From: DASSJF01 sp035934535
GTDB taxonomy: Bacteria; Sysuimicrobiota; Sysuimicrobiia; Sysuimicrobiales; Segetimicrobiaceae
Assembly: GCA_035934535.1 (NCBI GenBank)
Contig: DASYXS010000047.1
Location: forward strand, 1-18,912
Direction of reading: 5' to 3'
Length of the DNA stretch: 18,912 nucleotides
Part shown: positions 13,617 to 18,912 of the stretch, piece by piece
How positions within the stretch are numbered: the first letter of the stretch is position 1
Layout: each line of letters starts with the position of its first letter
Translations under genes and position numbers: made by a program
The notes under the pieces: model-generated
Told to the model about the DNA's origin: nothing
Database searches by the model: none
The model's input: the letters and a program-made list of their open reading frames with translations, nothing else

Positions 13617-13921
13617 GCCGCGCCCTCCGCTTTGATTTCATGGCGGCCGGCGGGCGCGTTTGCCTTCTTCGGCTCGACGTTGATCACGAAATCCGGACAG
13701 ACCTGGTAGCAGAGCATGCAGCCGACGCAGTTCGCCTCGTGCGCCACCTCGATGGGAAACCAGCCGATCGCGTTGACCTCTTTACTCCACTGGAACACGT
13801 CGACGGGACACACGTCGATGCAGAACCGGCAGGCCTTGCAGAAATTCCGCTCGACGGTCACGCTCCATTTGTCGGAGGGGGGCAGCTGCTTCTTGGCCTT
13901 GGCGGGCTCAAACAGCGGCAC
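13613..13921 (-). CDS. korD: 2-oxoacid:ferredoxin oxidoreductase, delta subunit (2x[4Fe-4S] ferredoxin)
   Basis: A 102-residue ferredoxin-like subunit that passes electrons from the KorB cluster to soluble ferredoxin. It has two complete CxxCxxCxxxCP motifs: CKACRFCIDVCP (about 28-39) and CVGCMLCYQVCP (about 65-76). The N-terminal ~20 residues (MPLFEPAKAKKQLPPSDKWS) precede the conserved VTVERNFCKAC. The GTG start at 13921 has AGGTGG about 5 bases upstream, but a -10 element (TACAGT) ends only 10 bases upstream, so the transcript may begin inside or after that Shine-Dalgarno. An internal GTG at codon 21 is an alternative start but has no properly spaced ribosome site. It is the first gene of the kor operon. 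Confidence 0.93.
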   Translation of the reverse strand: MPLFEPAKAKKQLPPSDKWSVTVERNFCKACRFCIDVCPVDVFQWSKEVNAIGWFPIEVAHEANCVGCMLCYQVCPDFVINVEPKKANAPAGRHEIKAEGAA

Positions 13922-13931
13922 GGTACCACCT

Positions 13932-13961
13932 ACTGTACACCAGGCGCCGGAAGCCCGTCAA
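13932..13961 (-). promoter_or_regulatory. Sigma-70 promoter of the korDABC operon
   Basis: TTGACG (13961-13956), an 18-base spacer, and TACAGT (13937-13932) on the minus strand. The expected transcription start is near 13924-13925, leaving only a few bases before the GTG at 13921. The rest of the 13922-14065 intergenic stretch shows no recognisable promoter for the divergent MFS gene. Confidence 0.75.
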
Positions 13962-14065
13962 ACCCCGTGCCGGCCGTGCAATCAAAGCCGCGGCGCCCGG
14001 CCGTCGCAGGAGGTGCCGGGGCGGGCCAAGAATCGCTGCGCAAACGCAACGCGCGGAGGGTGACC

Positions 14066-15370
14066 GTGGGGGCGACGACCGGCTCCAGACCTCGTGTGCG
14101 CGGTGTCCGCATCCGGTATTTGATCCTCGGGCTCATCAGTTTGATGTACTTCATCACCTACATCGATCGCACCAACATCTCGGTCGCGGCGCCCGTCATC
14201 GAGAAGAGCCTGCACTTCAGCAAGATCCAGATGGGCCTGATCTTCTCGGCATTCGCCTATCCGTACGGCTTCCTCCAGATCTTCGGGGGATGGTTCGGCG
14301 ACGTCCTCGGCCCGCGCCTCGGCCTGGTGCTGATCGGTCTCGTGTGGTCCGCAGCCACGCTGATCACCGGCGGATGCCGCACCCTCGGCCAGTTTCTCGG
14401 CGCGCGATTCCTGCTCGGCCTCGGCGAGGCGGGCGCGTTCCCGACGGCCACGCGCGCCTTTGCCACCTGGATGCCGCCGGAAGAGCGCGGCCTCGCCCAG
14501 GGCATCCCGCACAGCTTCGCGCGGCTCGGCGGCGCGGCGGCGCCCCCGCTCGTCGTCGGGATCACGCTGGCGCTGGGCTGGCAGGCGTCCTTCTATGCCC
14601 TGGGCGCCGTCAGTCTGGTCTGGGTCCTCGTCTTCCTGGCCTATTTTCGCAACGAGCCCAGGACGCACCCGGCCGTCACCGCTTCGGAACTCGCGGAAAT
14701 CGGCGAGCGCACGAAATCAACGGACCGGCGCCGGATTCCCTGGGGGCAGCTGGCCGCGCGCATCTGGCCCGTGACGCTGGTCGATTTCTGCTACGGTTGG
14801 TGTCTGTGGGTCTATCTCACCTGGCTGCCGTCGTATCTCGTGCAGGCGCGGCATTTCAGTTTCAAGTCGATGGCGCTCTACGCGTCGCTGCCGCTGCTCG
14901 CCGGCGTGGTCGGAGACACACTCGGCGGGCTGATCACCGACGCGCTGCTGCGGCGAACCGGCAATCTGCGCTTCGCGAGGACCAGCATCATCATTGCCGG
15001 CCTGCTCGCCGCCGGCGGGCTGATTTTCCCGGCCGCGTACGGGGCGTCGGCGGTCGGCGCTGTGGTGTTCCTGTCGGCATCGTTCTTCTGCCTCGAGCTC
15101 ACGAACTCGTCCCTGTGGGCCCTGCCCATGGACATCGCGCCTGAGTTCGCCGGGACCGCCGGGGGTATGATGAACACCGGCTTCGGCATCGCCGGCACGG
15201 TGGCCCCGCTGGTCTTCGGCTGGCTGATTCAGAGCACGCACAACTGGCAGGTGCCGTTTGCGGTCACCGCGGCGCTCTTGCTGGTGGGCGCGGTTGCGGC
15301 GTTCGCGATCAATCCGGTCCGCGGCGTGAAGATCGAGGCGGCGCCCGTGCCGAGCGCGGCGCCGGCATGA
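14066..15370 (+). CDS. MFS transporter, anion:cation symporter (ACS) type
   Basis: A 434-residue twelve-helix carrier of the MFS. YLILGLISLMYFITYIDRTNIS in helix 1 is the signature of the ACS family (galactonate, glucarate, hexuronate and aromatic-acid/H+ symporters). Motif A reads GGWFGDVLGPRLGL after helix 2, and FLLGLGEAGAFPTATRAFATWMPPEERG in helices 4-5 is also ACS-like. The two six-helix bundles are separated by the hydrophilic loop FRNEPRTHPAVTASELAEIGERTKSTDRR. The GTG at 14066 is preferred because GGAGG lies 6 bases upstream; the GTG at 14060 directly abuts it. The open frame continues upstream to 13595 but overlaps korD antisense. Divergent to korDABC, it probably imports an organic acid that feeds that pathway; this is inference. 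Confidence 0.93.
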   Translation: MGATTGSRPRVRGVRIRYLILGLISLMYFITYIDRTNISVAAPVIEKSLHFSKIQMGLIFSAFAYPYGFLQIFGGWFGDVLGPRLGLVLIGLVWSAATLITGGCRTLGQFLGARFLLGLGEAGAFPTATRAFATWMPPEERGLAQGIPHSFARLGGAAAPPLVVGITLALGWQASFYALGAVSLVWVLVFLAYFRNEPRTHPAVTASELAEIGERTKSTDRRRIPWGQLAARIWPVTLVDFCYGWCLWVYLTWLPSYLVQARHFSFKSMALYASLPLLAGVVGDTLGGLITDALLRRTGNLRFARTSIIIAGLLAAGGLIFPAAYGASAVGAVVFLSASFFCLELTNSSLWALPMDIAPEFAGTAGGMMNTGFGIAGTVAPLVFGWLIQSTHNWQVPFAVTAALLLVGAVAAFAINPVRGVKIEAAPVPSAAPA

Positions 15371-15394
15371 TCGCGCCGCGCCGTTCAAAGGCCC

Positions 15395-17056
15395 CTAAGA
15401 AGCCGGCGGCGCGCCGTCGCGCAGCGCGCGCCTGAGGACTTTGCCGGCCCCGCTCATCGGCAGCGCCGCGCGGAACTCCACCTCGCGGGGCACTTTGTAG
15501 ACCGCGAGACGCTCCCGGCAGTGGGCGATGATGTCGTCGGTGGTGACGCCGCCCGGACCGTCCCGCAGCACGACGAAGGCCTTCACCATCTCGCCCCGGT
15601 ACGCGTCGGGCAGGCCCACGACCGCGGCCAACTGCACCGCCGGATGGGCATAGAGGACCTCCTCCACCTCGCGCGGCCACACTTTGTAGCCGGCCGTGTT
15701 GATCACGTCCTTGAGGCGGTCGACGATCTGAAAGTAGCCCTCCTCGTCGAGCCGTGCGATGTCACCGGTGTGAAACCACCCGCCGCGGAACGCCGCGGCC
15801 GTCTCGTCGGGCCTGCGCCAATAGCCGCGCATGACCTGCGGCCCCCGCAGCACCAACTCCCCCGGCTCGCCGTGCGGAACCGGCCCTCCGGTCTGCGGGT
15901 CGACGATCGCGGCGTCGGTATCGGACAGCGGAATGCCGATCGCGCCGGCCTTGCTGCGCCGCACCGGGTTCGCGAGGGCGAGCGGGCTCGTTTCGCTGAG
16001 GCCGTAGCCTTCGACGAGGATGTCGCGGCCGGCCAGCTCGTCGAACCTCGCCTTGACCGCGGCGGGCAGCGCCGCCGCGCTGGTCCGGCACGCCCGCAGG
16101 GACGACAGGTCGTAGTCGCGGCAGGCGGACAGGTTGAGCATCGCCGCGTACATCGTCGGCACGCCGAAGAACCGCGTGCACCGGTAGCGGCCGATGGCCC
16201 GCGCGACCCCCGCCGGGCGGAACCGCTCGAACAGCACGAGCGAGGCGCCGGCGTACAGGGGCACGTTCATCGCACCCGCCATGCCGCCGCTGTGAAAGAG
16301 CGGCAGGGTCGCGATACACGTCTCGCGCCCCTCCTCGAACCCATACCACGTTGCGAACTGGACGGTGTTGGCCACGATGTTCCGGTGGGTCAGCATCGCC
16401 CCTTTGGGCACGCCGGTCGTGCCGCCGGTGTACAGGAGAAGCGCGAGGTCCGCGTCCGGATCGACGGCGACCGGCTCGTATCCGTCCGCGGACGCCAGCA
16501 GCTCCGTCCACGGGGTCGCACCGTCCGGCAGGCCGGCCGCCGGCGGCTCCGCCGCCGCGTCGACCGGCGCCACGAACACCGGAATCCGAAGGCGCGCGGC
16601 GACGTCCGCCGCGGTCGGGTACAGGGACGCGGAGGTGAGCAGCACCGACGCTTCCGCGTCGCGGAGCTGATACTCGAGCTCCGCGGTTCTGTGCATCGGG
16701 TTGCACGGCACCCCCACGGCGCCGGCCAGCCACGTCCCGAAATAGGCCGCGATCAGCGCCGGCGAGTTGGGAAGGAAGAACGCGGCGCGTTCACCGCGGC
16801 GGACGCCGGCGCGGACGAGCCCCGCCGCGAGTGCCCGGGACCGGGCGGCGAGTTCGTCGTACGTGAGCCGCCCGCGCTCCTCCGCGGTCTCCGGATCCAC
16901 GACACGGATCGCGGCGCGCTGCGCGTGATCCGGAAGATTGCGCAGGAGAATCCACCAGGCGGGCCTTGCCGGATAGTCGATCGAGCGCGGGACGTGGTCC
17001 GGCCAGAAGCGGTCCCACGGCCGGTCGCGTTCCTCCCCCTGCACCGAACGATTCAC
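15395..17056 (-). CDS. AMP-forming acyl-CoA ligase (long-chain fatty-acid/aryl type)
   Basis: This 553-residue adenylate-forming enzyme couples a carboxylic acid to CoA via an acyl-AMP. Motifs: FWPDHVPRSIDYP near the N-terminus, as in bacterial FadD-like ligases; the phosphate loop YTGGTTGVPKG (209-219); LPLFHSGGM (251-259); YGLSET (351-356); WFHTGD (427-432); DRLKDVINTAGYKVWPREVEE (446-466); and the catalytic lysine of motif A10, K539 in SGAGKVLRR. The hinge region reads INTAGYKVWP, where most relatives have I-x-x-G-G-(F/Y)-N-V-(Y/W)-P, so G-to-A and N-to-K changes occur. Chain length or aromatic specificity is unresolved. The GTG at 17056 overlaps the current stop of the glycosylase frame (GTGA). 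It converges with the MFS gene over a 24-base gap with no clear terminator. Confidence 0.95.
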   Translation of the reverse strand: MNRSVQGEERDRPWDRFWPDHVPRSIDYPARPAWWILLRNLPDHAQRAAIRVVDPETAEERGRLTYDELAARSRALAAGLVRAGVRRGERAAFFLPNSPALIAAYFGTWLAGAVGVPCNPMHRTAELEYQLRDAEASVLLTSASLYPTAADVAARLRIPVFVAPVDAAAEPPAAGLPDGATPWTELLASADGYEPVAVDPDADLALLLYTGGTTGVPKGAMLTHRNIVANTVQFATWYGFEEGRETCIATLPLFHSGGMAGAMNVPLYAGASLVLFERFRPAGVARAIGRYRCTRFFGVPTMYAAMLNLSACRDYDLSSLRACRTSAAALPAAVKARFDELAGRDILVEGYGLSETSPLALANPVRRSKAGAIGIPLSDTDAAIVDPQTGGPVPHGEPGELVLRGPQVMRGYWRRPDETAAAFRGGWFHTGDIARLDEEGYFQIVDRLKDVINTAGYKVWPREVEEVLYAHPAVQLAAVVGLPDAYRGEMVKAFVVLRDGPGGVTTDDIIAHCRERLAVYKVPREVEFRAALPMSGAGKVLRRALRDGAPPAS

Positions 17057-17766
17057 CCCCGTGGCCCACGGCCACGGCCACGTGATCTGTCAGGCGCACT
17101 TTGGCGCACCGGCGGGACGCTCCTGCCCGGTCTTGCGCGGGACCTCCGGCCGCTTCTGGGCCTGCGGCGCGGGCCAGAGATGCCCCTCCTGCCGAGCGGC
17201 CGCGAGAGGCACGGGGAGTCCGGATCGACGAAGCGCCACGGCGCGTCGGCGGCCGCCGAGATCCCGACGCGCGGCGTCGCCACGATCCGGCGCGGCGTCG
17301 CGCCGCGCGCGAGGTACAGCGGTCCCCGCACGAGATCCGCGCGATTGTCGGCCAGCGTCACCCCGAGCGCCTCGGTCAGCCGGCCGGGTCCTCCGGCGAT
17401 GAGCCGCGGTACGCGCGTCCCGCGCCGGCGCGCCATCTCGTCGAAACCTTCGACCGGCTCGATCGCCCGCAGCAGCACCGCCCCCGCGATGCCTTCCGGC
17501 TCCGTCACGACGTTCAGGCACGCGTGGTTGCCGTAACTGAAGTAGACGTAGGCCGTGCCCGGGGCGCCCCACATCACCTCGCTGCGCGAGGTGCGGCGGT
17601 AGGCGTGGCTCGCGGGGTCGCGCGGTCCGAGATACGCCTCGACCTCGACCAGCCGGCCGCGCAGGCGCCCGCGGGGGGTCTCGTGGACCAAGTAGCAGCC
17701 GAGGAGATCCCGCGCGACGGTGATCGTCGCGCGGGCGAAGAACGCCTTGGGCAGGCGCGGCGGCAT
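17053..17766 (-). CDS. mpg: DNA-3-methyladenine glycosylase (AAG/MPG family), probable C-terminal frameshift
   Basis: Monofunctional AAG-type glycosylase that excises alkylated purines. Family landmarks: LPKAFFARATITVARDLLGCYLV (5-27), GRLVEVEAYLGPRDPASHAY (37-56) with catalytic Glu43, MWGAPGTAYVYFSYGNHACLNVVT (65-88), AVLLRAIEPVEG (96-107), GPGRLTEALGV (126-136) and GISAAADAPWRF (168-179). Family proteins end about residue 190 (here PCLSR, 185-189). In this frame a 48-residue Arg-rich tail follows with many AGG/AGA codons. The -1 frame from about 17196 instead reads RQEGHLWPAP...PKCA and stops at 17090 with normal GC-ending codons. A one-base loss near 17192-17196 is therefore likely. The ATG at 17766 begins 2 bases after the PHP/polX stop, so it is translationally coupled. 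Confidence 0.9.
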   Translation of the reverse strand: MPPRLPKAFFARATITVARDLLGCYLVHETPRGRLRGRLVEVEAYLGPRDPASHAYRRTSRSEVMWGAPGTAYVYFSYGNHACLNVVTEPEGIAGAVLLRAIEPVEGFDEMARRRGTRVPRLIAGGPGRLTEALGVTLADNRADLVRGPLYLARGATPRRIVATPRVGISAAADAPWRFVDPDSPCLSRPLGRRGISGPRRRPRSGRRSRARPGRSVPPVRQSAPDRSRGRGRGPRG

Positions 17767-17768
17767 GC

Positions 17769-18912
17769 CTATCGGGCCAGAAAGTCGAGCAGCGCGGCGA
17801 GCGGCCACGCGTTGAGGACCTGGGCCGCGTCCATCCAGCCGCGCCGGGCGACGCCGACGCCGTAGGGCATGAACGCGAGGTGCGCCTTTTGGTGCGCGTC
17901 GGTGTCGATCGCGACGAAGACGCGGCACTCGCGGGCCCGCCGCACGTGCACGTCCGGCAGATCCAACCGGTCCGGCGACGCGTTGATCTCGATCGCCGTC
18001 TCGCTCCGCCGCGCGGCGTCGATGACCGCGTCGATGTCCAGGTCGTACGGCGGGCGCTCGCCGATCAGCCGCCCCGTCGGGTGGCCGAGCACATCGAGGT
18101 GGGGGTGCTCGAGCGCGCGGATCACCCGCTTCGTCATCTCATCGCGCGGCATCCGGAACCGGCTGTGCACCGAGCCGATCACGAGGTCGAGCTCCGCGAG
18201 GACGTCGTCCGGGTAATCGAGCGCCCCGTCGCCGAGGATGTCGACCTCCGCGCCCATCAGCACCCGGATGCCGGCCACCTCGGACAGCGCGCGCACCGAC
18301 GCCGCGTGCGCCCGCAGGTCCTCCACGGTGACGCCGCGCGCGAACTTGAGAGACTGCGAGTGATCGGTGATGCAGCAGTACTCGTAGCCGCGCGACGCGG
18401 CGGCCCGGACCATCGCTTCCGCGGTGTCCTTGCCGTCGCTCCACTGCGTGTGCATGTGCAGGTCGCCGCGGATCTCTTCGAGCGTCACAAGGGCCGGCAG
18501 TTCGCCGCGCAGCGCCGCCTCGATTTCGCCCTGCCCCTCCCGGATCTCCGGTGGAATCCACGGCAGCCCGACCGCGGCGTACACCTCCTCCTCGGTCGCC
18601 CCGCCGACGCGGCGGCCGGCCGCGTCCCCGGCCGGGACGGAGCCGGGCACCGCGGTCACATCGTACACGCCGTACTCGTTGATGCGCAGCCCGCGGCGCA
18701 CCGCGATCTCCCGCAGGCGCACGTTGTGCTCTTTGCTGCCGGTGAAGTACTGCAGCGCCGCGCCGTAGGAGACCGGCTCGACCACCCGGACATCGCACTG
18801 GACGGCCGTGCGGCCGAGCAGCACGCTCGCCCGGGTCGGACCCCGCGACAGCACTTGGGCGATTTGGGGCAGCGCGACCAGCGCCTCCATCGCCGCCGGC
18901 GGGTCCGCCGCC
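17769..18912 (-). CDS. polX: Family X DNA polymerase with PHP domain (PolX), 5' part outside window
   Basis: The frame is open to the right edge (381 codons including the stop). In the ~570-residue bacterial PolX family this is the C-terminal two-thirds. The polymerase end is visible: MEALVALPQIAQVLSRGPTRASVLL, the third palm Asp strand AVQCDVRVVEP, and the thumb YGAALQYFTGSKEHNVRLREIAVRRGLRINEYGVY. The earlier palm Asp pair and HhH motifs lie beyond base 18912. The PHP phosphoesterase domain is complete: GDLHMHTQWSDGKDT, CITDHSQSLKFARG, GAEVDILGDG, VIGSVHSRF, VLGHPTGRLIGERP, EINASPDRLDLPD, and AIDTDAHQKAHL. All typical His/Asp/Glu metal ligands are present. In this family the PHP domain provides 3'-5' exonuclease or AP-site activity. 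It leads a unit with mpg, both acting in base-excision repair. Confidence 0.95.
   Translation of the reverse strand, partial: AADPPAAMEALVALPQIAQVLSRGPTRASVLLGRTAVQCDVRVVEPVSYGAALQYFTGSKEHNVRLREIAVRRGLRINEYGVYDVTAVPGSVPAGDAAGRRVGGATEEEVYAAVGLPWIPPEIREGQGEIEAALRGELPALVTLEEIRGDLHMHTQWSDGKDTAEAMVRAAASRGYEYCCITDHSQSLKFARGVTVEDLRAHAASVRALSEVAGIRVLMGAEVDILGDGALDYPDDVLAELDLVIGSVHSRFRMPRDEMTKRVIRALEHPHLDVLGHPTGRLIGERPPYDLDIDAVIDAARRSETAIEINASPDRLDLPDVHVRRARECRVFVAIDTDAHQKAHLAFMPYGVGVARRGWMDAAQVLNAWPLAALLDFLAR

Noticed and set aside
15521..17536. A 671-codon plus-strand open frame opposite the acyl-CoA ligase and glycosylase
   Set aside because: Arg-rich low-complexity product lying antisense to two families with clear motifs, so it is a shadow frame.
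1..18912. CRISPR array, IS element with terminal repeats, or toxin-antitoxin pair
   Set aside because: No regularly spaced repeats, transposase or small overlapping gene pair was seen; apart from the integrase fragment no mobile-element gene is present.

Overview
The window is 18.9 kb of very GC-rich bacterial DNA, about 70% G+C by eye except for the first ~400 bases. Genes are packed tightly, with many 4-base start/stop overlaps and frequent GTG starts. The content (MutS2, TyrS, PolX/PHP, four-subunit 2-oxoacid:ferredoxin oxidoreductase, acyl-CoA ligase, ACS-type MFS carrier) suits a free-living soil or sediment bacterium of a deep-branching high-GC phylum. I cannot name the phylum from sequence alone.

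Left edge (1-520, minus strand): the N-terminal part of a tyrosine recombinase runs off the window. It lies just 3' of a complete tRNA-Ile(GAT) with encoded CCA and its own strong promoter. Integrase position and lower G+C suggest the end of an element integrated at the tRNA 3' end.

548-8975 (minus strand): seven co-directional genes. A consensus sigma-70 promoter is followed by a fluoride (crcB-type) riboswitch whose pseudoknot strand is shared with an intrinsic terminator. Downstream, in transcription order, are a CPA2-type cation/proton antiporter, a two-domain ChrA-family transporter, an alkaline-phosphatase-superfamily (iPGM/phosphopentomutase-like) enzyme, mutS2, a CDF metal exporter, tyrS (with its own extended -10 promoter, apparently leaderless) and a small membrane protein. 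At least the antiporter and chrA, and possibly everything to mutS2/CDF, look fluoride-inducible.

9088-10923 (plus strand): a GAF / coiled-coil / HD-GYP-like regulator in which several metal-ligand histidines are replaced, so it is probably not an active c-di-GMP phosphodiesterase. Its coiled coil carries a recent internal duplication.

10940-13961 (minus strand): an operon promoter, then korD (2x[4Fe-4S] ferredoxin), korA, korB and korC, encoding a 2-oxoacid:ferredoxin oxidoreductase. A divergent MFS anion symporter (14066-15370) probably imports an organic acid.

15395-18912 (minus strand): 5'-truncated polX (polymerase X/PHP), a 3-methyladenine DNA glycosylase whose C-terminus looks frameshifted, and an AMP-forming acyl-CoA ligase, all tightly coupled.

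The most interesting items are the fluoride-riboswitch operon without crcB or clcF, the tRNA-Ile/integrase junction, the degenerate HD-GYP protein, and a recurring -10-next-to-start arrangement that suggests leaderless mRNAs.
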